Shown: positions 40,423 to 50,219, counted from the stretch's first letter. The stretch: DNA of 64,000 bases from Lachnospiraceae bacterium (GCA_017622575.1 JAGAQU010000041.1:18341-82340), one strand, 5' to 3'. The notes: generated by a model not told the origin, from the sequence alone. Made by a program: numbers and translations.

Positions 40423-41700
40423 TTATGCGCGGTAAACGATCCTGCCACCGCAGATGGTTACGTGGACCACACCCGGCAGCACTTCTCCGACAAAGGGGGA
40501 ATTGGCTGATTTGGAGGCAAAGGTTGTAACCTCCCAAGTCTCCTCGGGGCGGAAAATGACAAGATCTGCTGCCTGTCCTTCCTTCACAGTCCCTCCGGGC
40601 AGCCCATAAAGCTTTGCGGGAAAAAAGCTCATTCTCCGAAACAGCTCCGGATAGGATAAATATCCCTTGTCCACCAGTTCCCTGATTCCCAGGGAAAGTG
40701 CTGTCTCCAGTCCAATGATCCCGCTTGGCGCCTTTGTGATCTCCTGCCCCTTTTCTTCCGCTGTGTGGGGCGCATGATCCGTGGCGATCAAATCAATAGT
40801 GCCATCCCTAAGTCCCTCTATGATTGCCAGCCTGTCCGCTTCCTCCCGAAGAGGCGGGTTCATCTTCGCCAGAGTTCCCTTCCTGATCACAGCCTCCTCC
40901 GTCAGCGTAAAGTGATGAGGTGTTGCCTCGGCATGAACGTCACAGCCTTTTGCTTTGGCCTGACGCACCAGTTCTACCCCTTCTTTGCTGCTGATGTGCT
41001 GGATTACCACCGTGGCCTTCGTCTCCCCTGCCAGTTTCAAGTCTCTCTCGATCAGATCGATCTCCGCTTCTCTTGGAGACCCTCCAATGCCATAAAATTC
41101 CGCTGCTTTTCCGGCATTGACACCGTTATTCGCAATCCTCTCCGGATTTTCTTCGTGAAAGCTGATGGGCTTATGCAGGGCACCTGCACGCTTCATGGCT
41201 TCCCTTACCAAATTCTCTGAAAGGAGAGGGATACCGTCATCCGTAAAGCCCACTGCCCCCTTTGCGGAAAGGCCTTCCATGTCAACGATTTTCTCTCCCT
41301 TCATGCCCTTTGTCACATTGGCACAGGTGTTAATTCTAATACCGGTCTTTTTCCCTTTTTTAAGGACATAGTTCAAGGTTTCTTCATTGTCCACACAGGG
41401 TTTTGTGTTAGCCATCAGCACAATCCCCGTATAGCCTCCTTTTTTGGCGGCCTCACCACCGGTCAGAATATCCTCCTTATGTGTGAATCCCGGGTCTCTG
41501 AAATGGACGTGCGTATCGATCAGTCCGGGACCAACCATCATTCCCGTCGCATCGATCACTTCGTCCCGGGCAGAAACCTCCGCTTCCAAAGACCCTTTCT
41601 CCACAATTTTTCTGATAATTCCGCCTTCTATCCACAGATCTCCCCGGTAAGTCCGATTCCTTTCCGGGTCAATGATCGTACCGTTTTTAATGACCAGCAT
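40423..41700 (-). CDS. pyrC: Dihydroorotase
   Basis: A 425-residue zinc amidohydrolase that closes carbamoyl-aspartate to dihydroorotate. Metal-binding DTHVHFRDPGFTHKED, the central histidines (VVIQHIS, HAEATPHHF) and the catalytic aspartate in IATDHAPHT are all seen. Length fits the class I bacterial enzyme. AGGAGG upstream of ATG. First of three pyrimidine genes; pyrB, pyrE and pyrF are not in the window, and no PyrR-type attenuator is visible ahead of it. Confidence 0.97.
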   Translation of the reverse strand: MLVIKNGTIIDPERNRTYRGDLWIEGGIIRKIVEKGSLEAEVSARDEVIDATGMMVGPGLIDTHVHFRDPGFTHKEDILTGGEAAKKGGYTGIVLMANTKPCVDNEETLNYVLKKGKKTGIRINTCANVTKGMKGEKIVDMEGLSAKGAVGFTDDGIPLLSENLVREAMKRAGALHKPISFHEENPERIANNGVNAGKAAEFYGIGGSPREAEIDLIERDLKLAGETKATVVIQHISSKEGVELVRQAKAKGCDVHAEATPHHFTLTEEAVIRKGTLAKMNPPLREEADRLAIIEGLRDGTIDLIATDHAPHTAEEKGQEITKAPSGIIGLETALSLGIRELVDKGYLSYPELFRRMSFFPAKLYGLPGGTVKEGQAADLVIFRPEETWEVTTFASKSANSPFVGEVLPGVVHVTICGGRIVYRA

Positions 41701-41767
41701 AAATTGCCTCCTGCTCCTTCTTCTTTTGCCATTATACTAAATTCCTATCCGCCACTACAAGGCTTTT

Positions 41768-42205
41768 TTATTCAAAGACTACAGGTTTATCGATCATCTC
41801 TGTTTTCACCACAATATAGGGATAGGATTTGCTTACTTTCTTCCCTTCATTTTCTCCCGGCTTCGGTCCGATCAGTGTGGTATCAAAATAAACCGCATTG
41901 TCCGTTTCGTACAGGGAATTCACGGTAATGCTGTAGCCTCCGGTCTCCTGCTGCCCGTAACCCATACAAATATAGACAAACCCCTTATCCTGATACGTGA
42001 TCTTAAATCCTTCCGTCTTTTTCTCCTCTATTGCCTGAAAAAGCTCCTCAGGAATATTGTCTTCTGCAATGACAGTGAATTCCAGATCCTTCACCTTGGC
42101 AAGATGATCCTTTTCTTCTCTGCATCCCGTCAAAAAAAGCAGGGCAAAGCCAAAAAGGATCAACATTTTTCCAAAATATTTTCTTTTTCCCATGATTTTT
42201 ATCAT
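41768..42205 (-). CDS. Lipoprotein with PrcB C-terminal-like domain
   Basis: A 145-residue exported protein. A basic start and hydrophobic helix end in the lipobox LLFLTGC, giving a lipid-anchored protein. The mature part fits the PrcB_C family (GFVYICMGYGQQETGGYSIT, then SYPYIVVKTE), named for a subunit of a surface protease complex in Treponema. Its role in Firmicutes is not known. It lies between pyrC and htrA with a terminator on its upstream side. Binding to the neighbouring HtrA protease would be an attractive but untested idea. Confidence 0.82.
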   Translation of the reverse strand: MIKIMGKRKYFGKMLILFGFALLFLTGCREEKDHLAKVKDLEFTVIAEDNIPEELFQAIEEKKTEGFKITYQDKGFVYICMGYGQQETGGYSITVNSLYETDNAVYFDTTLIGPKPGENEGKKVSKSYPYIVVKTEMIDKPVVFE

Positions 42206-42283
42206 CTACTCATTTTTTTAATCTTATGTATTTTCTTTCCAAAAAAGACCTGAAAACATGGGCTGCCATGGCGGGCATACAAA

Positions 42284-42311
42284 AGCAGCGGACTTAAAAA
42301 AGTCCGCCGCT
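42284..42311 (-). terminator. Terminator of the htrA gene
   Basis: Arms AGCAGCGGACTT (42284-42295) and AAGTCCGCCGCT (42300-42311), followed on the minus strand by TTTTG. Confidence 0.8.
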
Positions 42312-42355
42312 CCGTTTTCTGTCATATCCCTTAAGGCACATGCCTTATTTCATTT

Positions 42356-43747
42356 TTATTGTGTGCTTGTTGCAGCACCCAGAGTAACCTCCACGGTCTT
42401 TGCCTGATAACCGGTAGGACTTCCCTGCATGATAGTCAGTTCCACGGTGGTTCCTGCCGCATAATAACTCAGCTCATTTTTCAGATCATCCATGGATTTA
42501 ATTTCTTCGCCGTTCAGTGCCGTGATGATATCACCCTTGATCAGTCCTGCCTTGGCAGCTCCTGTTCCCTCCGAGACGGAAGATACATAAACTCCCTGAG
42601 GCATTCCGTAGATCTCTGAATACTCAGCCACAACATCGATACCTGTAATTCCAAGATATCCCTTGCTGTTCTCATCCACCTTTAACTTGGTCTGTTTCGT
42701 CATCAGATCTTCAATGATCGGTTTGGCATCTGAGATCGGAATGGCATATCCCATACCTTCCACAGCGGAGCCTCCGATCTTGTTGGAGTTGATACCGATC
42801 ACTTCACCCTTCATGTTAAGAAGCGCACCGCCTGAATTACCCGGATTGATGGCTGCATCCGTCTGAATAAAGGTATTGACCTCGGAATCTCCCTGATAAT
42901 TCGCCTTCTGCGAGGAAGAATTGTCTACTGCAATGGCTCTGTTTAAAGCACTTACAACACCTGTGGTAACAGACTGTCCGTAGCCTAACGCATTGCCGAT
43001 GGCTATCACGGGTTCGCCCACTGTCAACTCATTCGAGTCGCCAAGCTTCGCGATGGCTATCTGTTCTTTTGTGGAGCTGTCGATGTCACTAAGCTGTACG
43101 GCGATCACTGCCAGATCCTTGTCCGCATCGCTTCCCTTGATCTGTGCCTGGGCCTGCGTACCGTCCATAAACTGAACCGACAATTCTTCTGCCGACTCCA
43201 CAACATGATAGTTGGTTACCAGCAAAAGCTCCGTATCGTTCTGTCCTACAATAATACCGGAACCGGTACTGTTTCCTTCACTGCTGTACTGCTGTCCCCA
43301 GAAAGAAGTGGTCTCCACATACTTGTTATTGACAGACACAACAGCAGGCATAACCTCTTTCACAACGCTTGTCACATCCGTCACTGTAGTTGCCTGAATA
43401 TTCTCCGAAAGAGAGGCCGTACCAATGGAGTTTTCTGCATCCTCCGTGACTTCCTGCGTGATCGTCTCTTCTATCTTGGCCTCACTGCTTTCCTCTGCCT
43501 TAGGTTCTGCGCTTGTCTCCACCTGAGTCTTTTCCTTCACAAAACCGGTGGCTGTGGTCACCGCCTCAAAGCCCAGCCCTGCAAAGATACCGAACAGAAG
43601 TCCGCAGCAGATACCGAGTGCTATTTTCCGGCCGGTACCCGTTCCTTCTTTTTTCGGTTTATTCGGCTTCGGCGCTGTGGGCTGCTCATAGTGATAAGTG
43701 TTTCCTGAAGTATAAGTATTATCCGATGGATAATTATTCTCATACAT
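42356..43747 (-). CDS. htrA: HtrA/DegP-type membrane-anchored serine protease with PDZ domain
   Basis: A 463-residue quality-control protease. Residues 1-40 are cytoplasmic and Tyr/Asn/Pro-rich, one transmembrane helix lies near 41-62, then a Glu/Thr-rich linker, the trypsin-like domain with His181 (TNYHVVES), Asp211 (DADKDLAV) and Ser305 (NPGNSGGALL), and a PDZ domain from about 365. It degrades misfolded exported proteins. AAAGGAGG upstream of the ATG. The promoter carries two 7-bp direct repeats 11 bases apart, suggesting control by a two-component regulator. Confidence 0.96.
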   Translation of the reverse strand: MYENNYPSDNTYTSGNTYHYEQPTAPKPNKPKKEGTGTGRKIALGICCGLLFGIFAGLGFEAVTTATGFVKEKTQVETSAEPKAEESSEAKIEETITQEVTEDAENSIGTASLSENIQATTVTDVTSVVKEVMPAVVSVNNKYVETTSFWGQQYSSEGNSTGSGIIVGQNDTELLLVTNYHVVESAEELSVQFMDGTQAQAQIKGSDADKDLAVIAVQLSDIDSSTKEQIAIAKLGDSNELTVGEPVIAIGNALGYGQSVTTGVVSALNRAIAVDNSSSQKANYQGDSEVNTFIQTDAAINPGNSGGALLNMKGEVIGINSNKIGGSAVEGMGYAIPISDAKPIIEDLMTKQTKLKVDENSKGYLGITGIDVVAEYSEIYGMPQGVYVSSVSEGTGAAKAGLIKGDIITALNGEEIKSMDDLKNELSYYAAGTTVELTIMQGSPTGYQAKTVEVTLGAATSTQ

Positions 43748-43779
43748 AACAATTACCTCCTTTAACTATCTATGGCTTC

Positions 43780-43809
43780 AGTATAGCCGGCAATTGTGTT
43801 CAAATTGTG
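43780..43809 (-). promoter_or_regulatory. htrA promoter region with direct repeats
   Basis: Minus strand TATACT (-10) at 43780-43785. Just upstream CACAATT occurs twice, 11 bases apart (plus-strand AATTGTG at 43792-43798 and 43803-43809), replacing a normal -35. This spacing is typical of OmpR/PhoB-family activator sites. Confidence 0.5.
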
Positions 43810-43835
43810 ATGAATTCTTGATAACTTTGTTACAT

Positions 43836-44762
43836 TTATTTCCAGTATTCTTTATTCATGGAAAAAGCTTTTACTGCCCTGTCCGGCAGCCGTCTGTAGC
43901 GCTTGCCAAGAAAATAGCCCAGATACTTGCAGCCGCTTTGCCAGATAAGCTGAAAAATAAGCCATGGCTTTCGAATGCTTACAAGATAGCGGCAGGTCAT
44001 TTTCACAAGCTTTATTCCCTCATTCTCCGTTCTCACCTCGCCAAAAACATCGGGATACTGGGCGTGGGAAACACCCAGATCAAAGTTTCTCTGAAACTGC
44101 TGTTTTCCGGTATAATTGTGGGAATGATATACTTTTGCCTCCGCCGCATAAGCAATTTTGCCTCCGGCATCGATGAGCCTCCTTGCGTAGATCATATCCT
44201 CATTAAAAATTGTGTGCTTCACAAATCCGCCCAGAGCGTCATAGGTTTTTCTGTCATAGGCAGCACACACATTGGAAGCAAAAAAGGTCTTGATCCCTTT
44301 TTCTGCCAGATCTTCTTTTGATTTCAGCTCCGATTCCTCCGGATAATTGAACTTTCTTGTAAACTTTTCAATGACACTGCTGCTGTCCCCTGTCAGCTGC
44401 CTTGCATAACTCATACCCGCCCTGCCTTCCATAACAGGTGCAAGAAGCTTCTCTATTAAACAATCATCTGCCGGGATGGCATCATCCGTCATCATCACAA
44501 AATAGTCGCTGTCTGACTCTGCCACAGCTCTTCTTCTGGTATAACCGTGATCAAATTCCCTTTTTGAAATATGCTTCACCGTAATGTTTTTATACCTCTG
44601 CCAGAAATTGGTTCCGGCGATCAGCGTATCAAAATATCCTTGCTCCGTGTTGATCAGAATGATCCTGTTTACAGGTATGGTCTGCTCCTTTAGTCTGTCA
44701 AGCAGTGTAAAAAGCTTTTCTGTCGGTTTATATACCGGAATGATCACATCAATCTTACTCAT
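43836..44762 (-). CDS. Family 2 glycosyltransferase, rhamnosyltransferase-like
   Basis: A 308-residue GT-A enzyme. Begins SKIDVIIPVYKPTEKLF, has the nucleotide-binding region VMMTDDAIPADD (the DD acts as the metal-binding motif) and an acceptor-side block FNEDMIYARRLIDAGG. The middle segment with ARQLTGDSSSVIEKFTRKFN is frequent in rhamnosyltransferases of Gram-positive rhamnan clusters, which fits the rfb genes in this locus. Start placed at MSKID (44762); an ATG 8 codons upstream has a poorer ribosome site. Last gene of the polysaccharide locus. Confidence 0.88.
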   Translation of the reverse strand: MSKIDVIIPVYKPTEKLFTLLDRLKEQTIPVNRIILINTEQGYFDTLIAGTNFWQRYKNITVKHISKREFDHGYTRRRAVAESDSDYFVMMTDDAIPADDCLIEKLLAPVMEGRAGMSYARQLTGDSSSVIEKFTRKFNYPEESELKSKEDLAEKGIKTFFASNVCAAYDRKTYDALGGFVKHTIFNEDMIYARRLIDAGGKIAYAAEAKVYHSHNYTGKQQFQRNFDLGVSHAQYPDVFGEVRTENEGIKLVKMTCRYLVSIRKPWLIFQLIWQSGCKYLGYFLGKRYRRLPDRAVKAFSMNKEYWK

Positions 44763-44823
44763 TTTCTCCCGTTTTCCCTTTACCATTCAATCTCATGAAG
44801 GTCGTATGCCGTTTATGTCCATT

Positions 44824-44854
44824 TTAAGAAAAGGACCACTGTTCATGGTCCTTT
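44824..44854 (-). terminator. Terminator of the LCP gene
   Basis: AAAGGACCA pairs with TGGTCCTTT around a 7-base loop; TTTTC follows on the minus strand. Confidence 0.85.
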
Positions 44855-44885
44855 CCCAAACAAGTTATTTTTCTTCTCTTAAAGG

Positions 44886-46061
44886 TCAGTTCACATAACT
44901 TCCCGAATCTGCTGCAATCTTCTCGCTGTACGACTGCACTTCTGCGGAAGGTGTATAGTTATTATCATCAAAAAGGAACTGATGCAGCCAGGTGACATTG
45001 TCAGCAAGTGACTTGGGAACAACGCAGCTTCCCTTGGAACCGATGGTACCTGTAGCGCGCATGCTCTCCTCCGGGAAACCTCCCTGACCCGCAACTTCAT
45101 ATTTACTTACTTCGCCAAGCAGCTCTACGATTTCGGAGAGATCAAGGGAAGTGTAAATCTCATCAAACACATCATTTGCAATCTTATTAAGAGTTGCAGG
45201 CGATGCCTTCTTTGCTTTCTCGGCAATCGCAAGGAGAACCGTTCTCTGACGCTGTGTACGCTGGAAATCATCTCCCACATAACGGATTCTGCAGTATGCC
45301 GTAGCCTGAAGACCGTTTAACACCTGTCTTCCCGCTGTGGTAACCGGTATATAATCGGTACCTGCATTTGCCGTATAAGTCTTTCCGTCAGAAGTCTTTC
45401 CCACCATACTGATCTGATAATTGTTCAGATGGCTGATCTCATTCTCTGCAACATCGATTTCCACACCGCCAAGAGCATCAATCGTGTCTGTCAGACCTTC
45501 AAAACCTACCGTGACGAAATCGGTAATATTCATATCCAGATTCATGTTCAGCATGTTGATTGCCTGCATGGGACCGCCCTTGGCATAAGCGCCGTTACAT
45601 TTATTATAGGAGTCGTTTCCAAGATTCATATACGTATCACGATATACGGACACCAGCTTGCATTCTCCCGTATCCATATTGATGGATGCAATCATGATGG
45701 TATCGCTTCGTGTGTTCTTATTTAAGGCACCTTCTCTTGAGTCCACACCGAAAAGTGCAATGTTCCGATACCCCTTCATGGTGGTTTCTTCTTTTTCTTT
45801 TACTTCCTCATTGATCACAATGTCCTCTTCCGGAATATCCACTTTTCCGACCTTCTCGGTCTTAAGCACACCGTAAAGCACTACTACCATCAGGAGCAAA
45901 ACAAAAATTTCCACGATAAACAGCAAAATCTTGCCGCGTTTCTTCTTTTCTCTCTTCTTGGCCTCTGCCCTCTTCTTCGCCATTGCCTTTTTTTGTCTCA
46001 TCTCATCTTCATGGCTCTGCTGAGGTCTTCTTTTTACAGGTTTTTTAGCTTGTTGTGCCAT
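44886..46061 (-). CDS. LytR-CpsA-Psr (LCP) family glycan ligase
   Basis: A 391-residue type II membrane protein: a very basic cytoplasmic tail (about 1-44), one helix (45-65) and an extracellular LCP domain. Family segments NIALFGVDSREG, RSDTIMIASIN, LVSVYRDTYM and RIRYVGDDFQRTQRQR bind the polyprenyl-diphosphate of the lipid-linked glycan. LCP enzymes transfer finished glycans from undecaprenyl diphosphate to peptidoglycan. Placed at the end of the polysaccharide locus it probably attaches the product to the wall. GGGAGAG precedes the ATG. Confidence 0.95.
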   Translation of the reverse strand: MAQQAKKPVKRRPQQSHEDEMRQKKAMAKKRAEAKKREKKKRGKILLFIVEIFVLLLMVVVLYGVLKTEKVGKVDIPEEDIVINEEVKEKEETTMKGYRNIALFGVDSREGALNKNTRSDTIMIASINMDTGECKLVSVYRDTYMNLGNDSYNKCNGAYAKGGPMQAINMLNMNLDMNITDFVTVGFEGLTDTIDALGGVEIDVAENEISHLNNYQISMVGKTSDGKTYTANAGTDYIPVTTAGRQVLNGLQATAYCRIRYVGDDFQRTQRQRTVLLAIAEKAKKASPATLNKIANDVFDEIYTSLDLSEIVELLGEVSKYEVAGQGGFPEESMRATGTIGSKGSCVVPKSLADNVTWLHQFLFDDNNYTPSAEVQSYSEKIAADSGSYVN

Positions 46062-46221
46062 ACTAGAATTCTCTCCCTTGTTTCCGTTTTATTTTCATTT
46101 GTATTCATGGTGTCTGCGAAAAAATTTGTAGCTACCAAGGCTTTATTCTCTCACAAAACAGGGAATAAGACAACCCTTTCCCACTATTATTTAGGTATTA
46201 TTAAGATTTATTAAAATCTGA

Positions 46222-47631
46222 TTAATATGCATTTTTATTGATAAAACCTTTAAAAATAGTAAGGAACATGATTCTGATATCAAAAGCCATAGACCAGTTT
46301 TCAATATAATATAAATCATATTCAATTCTCTTTCGGATAGAAGTATCTCCGCGATAACCATTGATCTGTGCCCATCCGGTCAGTCCCGGACGCACCTGAT
46401 GCTTGATCATATACCTTGGTATTTCTTCCTTAAACTTATCCACAAACTGCGGTCTTTCCGGTCTTGGCCCCACAAGGCTCATCTCACCCATCAGGATATT
46501 AAACAGCTGGGGCAGTTCATCCAGACTGGTCTTTCGAAGAATTTTTCCTGCCTTTGTCACTCTGGGGTCGTCCTTCACCGTCCACCCTTTCTGCTCGGCA
46601 GAGGGCTTCTGCATTTCCATGGTTCGGAATTTGTACATTTTAAAGGTCTTATTGTGAAGTCCCACTCTCTCCTGCTTGAAGATCACAGGACCGTCCCCGG
46701 AACATTTCACCGCGATTGCCGCCGCGATCATAATCGGGGAAGAAAGAATGATTCCAAGGGTGGAACCGATGATATCCACCGTTCTTTTTGCCACCCAGTT
46801 TATGGTATTGGTAAGGGGAACATATCTGATGTTGATCACCGGCAGTCCCATCAGATCCTCCGTGTAGGGATGGCTGGGCACCAGTGAATTATAATCCGGA
46901 ATAAATTTGGTGTGCACACCTGATTTTTCACAGAGATCCACAATATATTCCAGATGATCGTAATCCTTAAGGGCCAGAGTGATTGCAATTTCATCCAGCT
47001 TATTTTCCGGCAGAATATAGTGGATATTCTCGATCCGTCCCACTACCTTTACACCCTTGTACATGGTGCCGCTGGGAATTCTGTCGTCCAATATTCCCCG
47101 GATCACATAGCCCCACTGGGGATTGGCATTGATCCTGGTAATATATTCCTCCGCCGCTCTGGAATACCCGATCAAAAGAATATATTTCAGATTATACCCT
47201 TTTTTTCGAAACAGCTGAAGGAGACTTCGTATCATAAACCGGCAGAGAGTGGTCAGCACGATATTGATGGCGTAGAAAAGGAACATCATGACACGGGAGA
47301 AATGAGGCTGTTTGATTATATACAAAACTACGATAAACAGCACCAGTCCTGCCGTATTGGCCGTAACAATATTGATGACCTCATACTTGCGCCTGGTGGC
47401 CCGCTTGGGCTTGTACATATTGAAATAATAATAGATAGCGATATAGCCGGGCACAAGAAAATAAAGGAAACTGAAATAGGTTTCCTTGGACAAAGCTCCT
47501 GCCCCGGGTTCCGTACCCGCAAAAACAGTAGCAAACTTTATATACCATGCAAGTAAATAAGAAACTATCACAACGATTGCATCCACGAGTAAATGCAGTC
47601 TGTTAAAAACCTTCTGATTATCCTTGATCAT
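46222..47631 (-). CDS. Undecaprenyl-phosphate sugar-1-phosphate transferase (WcaJ type)
   Basis: A 469-residue membrane enzyme that starts glycan synthesis by moving a sugar-1-phosphate onto undecaprenyl phosphate. Four to five helices in the first 130 residues, a CoA-binding-like fold in the middle (YILLIGYSRAAEEYITRI) and the C-terminal bacterial sugar transferase domain (KRTVDIIGSTLGI, FKQERVGLHNKTFKMYKFRT, LDELPQLFNIL, GPRPERPQFV, GLTGWAQINGYRG). Start chosen at 47631 (AAGG upstream); an ATG at 47664 lacks a ribosome site. Follows the glycosyltransferase genes of the locus. Confidence 0.93.
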   Translation of the reverse strand: MIKDNQKVFNRLHLLVDAIVVIVSYLLAWYIKFATVFAGTEPGAGALSKETYFSFLYFLVPGYIAIYYYFNMYKPKRATRRKYEVINIVTANTAGLVLFIVVLYIIKQPHFSRVMMFLFYAINIVLTTLCRFMIRSLLQLFRKKGYNLKYILLIGYSRAAEEYITRINANPQWGYVIRGILDDRIPSGTMYKGVKVVGRIENIHYILPENKLDEIAITLALKDYDHLEYIVDLCEKSGVHTKFIPDYNSLVPSHPYTEDLMGLPVINIRYVPLTNTINWVAKRTVDIIGSTLGIILSSPIMIAAAIAVKCSGDGPVIFKQERVGLHNKTFKMYKFRTMEMQKPSAEQKGWTVKDDPRVTKAGKILRKTSLDELPQLFNILMGEMSLVGPRPERPQFVDKFKEEIPRYMIKHQVRPGLTGWAQINGYRGDTSIRKRIEYDLYYIENWSMAFDIRIMFLTIFKGFINKNAY

Positions 47632-47696
47632 TCCTGTTACCTTCTTGCCAATCTTAACAGACATTTTGTCTGCAATTCATGCTAAAAGTTATAACT

Positions 47697-47725
47697 ATTT
47701 TACAATAATCTATCGAAAAGTACAA
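47697..47725 (-). promoter_or_regulatory. Possible promoter of the sugar transferase gene
   Basis: Minus strand TTGTAC, 17 bases, TAAAAT (-10 at 47697-47702). Confidence 0.4.
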
Positions 47726-47726
47726 C

Positions 47727-48701
47727 TCAAATAATTCTGCGCACCATGCCGGCCCAGAGTTCCCACTGAATGTAAAGATAATGAGGCAGATTCTTTGCCT
47801 TAAACTTTACTTTGTTTTTTCTTCCCCTCTCAGAAAAGGAGAGACGAAATCCCTTTGCAATTCCCTTAAGATAAACCTTTCCCATTCCCTTTTTCAGAAA
47901 AAAAAGAAATTTGATCAGATATCCTAACAGTAAAAAGGGAAGATTGAGAATCATTTGTAGCACAGGCATATTTTTATAAATAAGGTAGATACTGTTTCTG
48001 GCAGTCAGGTCCACCTTAAAGGGATTATGCCTTGATCCGCTAAAGCCGCTGCCTGCATGATAGACAACAGCCTTCGGTGCATATTCACTCCGGTATCCCA
48101 GAATATTGGCACGATATCCGATATCAATATCCTCGAGATAAGCAAAATGCTCCTCATCAAAATAACCAACGGTTTCAAAAAGCTCTCTCCGATAAACAGC
48201 CGCTCCTGCGCAGGCTGCAAAAATTCTGCCGGGTTTCTGATATCCGGAAACATCCTTATCCTTCCCTCTGGCAAAGGCCCAGCCGAGCGCACAGTAAAAA
48301 TCCCCCGCATCATCTATTTTTCCCGGGAATTTCATATTTATCATCTTAGCGCCAACGGAAAAACAGCGGTCAGCGTTTTCCATTGCCTTTTCCAGCTCTT
48401 CCACACAATTTTCCGCTACCACCGTATCATTGTTTAAAAGAAACACATACTCCGTATCCGCCGCTTTGATCCCGGCATTTACAGCAGTGTCAAAGCCTCT
48501 GTTTTCCGCAAATGTGATCAGCCTGACCTTAGGATATTCTGCCGTGACAAGCTCACGGCTTCCATCCGAAGAACCATTGTCCACCACAATAATCTCTGGC
48601 ACATTGGTTCCTTTCAGAAGAGAATCCAGACAATTTTTCAAATATTCTATTCCATTGTAATTGGGAATCACTACTGTTGTGAGTGTTCTCTCATCTGCCA
48701 C
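47727..48701 (-). CDS. Family 2 glycosyltransferase (WbbL-like)
   Basis: A 324-residue GT-A enzyme: TTVVIPNYNGIEYLKNCLDSLL, IIVVDNGSSDGS, the metal motif in FLLNNDTVV and the acceptor block GYFDEEHFAYLEDIDIGYR. The order and spacing are those of WbbL/RfbF-like rhamnosyltransferases. The C-terminus has a hydrophobic segment (MILNLPFLLLGYLIKFLFF) that could lie on the membrane. Start GTG at 48701 because AAAGGG is 8 bases upstream; the TTG at 48725 has no ribosome site. Confidence 0.9.
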   Translation of the reverse strand: MADERTLTTVVIPNYNGIEYLKNCLDSLLKGTNVPEIIVVDNGSSDGSRELVTAEYPKVRLITFAENRGFDTAVNAGIKAADTEYVFLLNNDTVVAENCVEELEKAMENADRCFSVGAKMINMKFPGKIDDAGDFYCALGWAFARGKDKDVSGYQKPGRIFAACAGAAVYRRELFETVGYFDEEHFAYLEDIDIGYRANILGYRSEYAPKAVVYHAGSGFSGSRHNPFKVDLTARNSIYLIYKNMPVLQMILNLPFLLLGYLIKFLFFLKKGMGKVYLKGIAKGFRLSFSERGRKNKVKFKAKNLPHYLYIQWELWAGMVRRII

Positions 48702-48737
48702 TTTTTTCGCCCTTTCAATGGTCAAATCATGATTTAA

Positions 48738-50120
48738 TTATTTTATTTTCTCTGTCATAGCAGGATCCCAGACAATCCGCATGGAGTGTTCTCTCACTTT
48801 TTCACAGAGCTTCCTGCTGATCTCCGGATAATCCGCGTCATCTTTCAGGCTTCCCCTATAATCAAACCGGCCTGTCTGAGGATTTTTCAGGTAAGGAAGA
48901 CCGGTCATTTCCTCCAGAATCTTTTCCGCCTCATCCGACGCGATCATGCATCTGACATCGATCATCTCCGCCTCCTGCTGAAGGGCAGCCCGGTGCATAT
49001 AACCGCTGTATTCCTTATGCAGGCCCAGATAGAGTCCCTCGCCGGAGTTGCTATAAATACCGCCAGTTATTTTATTGTTTTTATCAAGCAGTCTGCCCCC
49101 CACCAGACCAACATCCGGTCTGTTGGTAAGCAGATCCGGTTCATAGTCGATACGGTAAAAACCCAGATGTCGCAAATGGGAAACCTTCCCCTTCCATCCT
49201 CTAAGCCGCATAAAATCCTCCACCGCCCGTTTTCCTGCCTCATAGGCATACCGCTTGCTCTCCGGATTCTCCGCTGTGGATGCGCTGTGACACCTCCAAT
49301 GATAGAGTACCCGGGGAACATGCTCTATAGGAAGCTGCTCCGCTTTTTTTCTTTTCTTATCCTTTCCCAGCATCAGACTGACAGCCCTGAGCACCAGATC
49401 ATAGTCCTGTGCGCCATCGCAGACACTGCGAAGCTGAAGTTCCTGCATCATCTGCCTTTTCATCACCATAAAATGGCAGATATAATTATTGGATAAAATC
49501 AAATCAAGATTAAATTTTTCTTTTCTATGTACCTCATAGAAATCAGTTCCGTTCTCGTCGCATTTATCTTCATCAGAATATAACAGTTGTAATTCTATAT
49601 TTCTGTTCTCTGCATTCCATATACAGGATGCCATCTCATACAAAGCATCCCTGGTCAGCACATCATCGTGATCGAGAAGTGCCGCATAGTCACCTGTGGC
49701 ATACATTAAAGCCTGATTTGTATTGGTGGATATGCCGCCGTTCTGTTTCAGCCGCTTATACAGGATCCTCTTATCATCATAGGTTTTTATTACCCGCTCT
49801 ACCTGATCCGATTCGCTGGCATCTGCAAGGATCAGTTCAAAATTGCCATAGGTCTGATCAAGCACAGAGTCCACCATGGCTCTTAAATAATCTTCTCTTG
49901 TTTCATAGGTCGGTACCAGGATGCTGAACTTCACGGTAAATTTACTGCCATCAGCTATCTGCCGGGAAATTTCCTCCCCGGATGGTGCCTGGTAGACATA
50001 GTTGTCCGCCCGCTCGGAATCGATCCGCTCTCTGGCCGCAAAAAAAGCCTGCCTGAAGCCGTTCTTTTTCAGGTAATGTATTGTTTTCTTTAAATTGCCG
50101 GCCTTAAGAATCTTTCCCAT
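48738..50120 (-). CDS. Family 2 glycosyltransferase
   Basis: A 460-residue protein. A GT-A domain begins at about residue 60 (VKFSILVPTYETREDYLRAM, FELILADASESD) and continues to the metal motif LLDHDDVL and the acceptor block FYEVHRKEKFNLDLILSNNY. The last 130 residues show no second complete GT domain, though they resemble the end of the longer sister proteins at 52225-56471. Donor and acceptor unknown. AGGAG lies before the ATG. It is the first gene after the 6S-like RNA. Confidence 0.9.
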   Translation of the reverse strand: MGKILKAGNLKKTIHYLKKNGFRQAFFAARERIDSERADNYVYQAPSGEEISRQIADGSKFTVKFSILVPTYETREDYLRAMVDSVLDQTYGNFELILADASESDQVERVIKTYDDKRILYKRLKQNGGISTNTNQALMYATGDYAALLDHDDVLTRDALYEMASCIWNAENRNIELQLLYSDEDKCDENGTDFYEVHRKEKFNLDLILSNNYICHFMVMKRQMMQELQLRSVCDGAQDYDLVLRAVSLMLGKDKKRKKAEQLPIEHVPRVLYHWRCHSASTAENPESKRYAYEAGKRAVEDFMRLRGWKGKVSHLRHLGFYRIDYEPDLLTNRPDVGLVGGRLLDKNNKITGGIYSNSGEGLYLGLHKEYSGYMHRAALQQEAEMIDVRCMIASDEAEKILEEMTGLPYLKNPQTGRFDYRGSLKDDADYPEISRKLCEKVREHSMRIVWDPAMTEKIK

Positions 50121-50219
50121 CGCTGCTCCTGTCTACAAAAATGATAATTGTAATGTAATTAATGAAACCGGCCATTTACCCAGACCGGATCAGCAATATC
50201 AGTCTGCCTGATATAACCA

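Noticed and set aside
41700..42205. PyrR-dependent attenuator upstream of the pyr genes
   Set aside because: The space before pyrC is short (about 65 bases) and has no anti-terminator/terminator pair or PyrR-binding loop that I can see.
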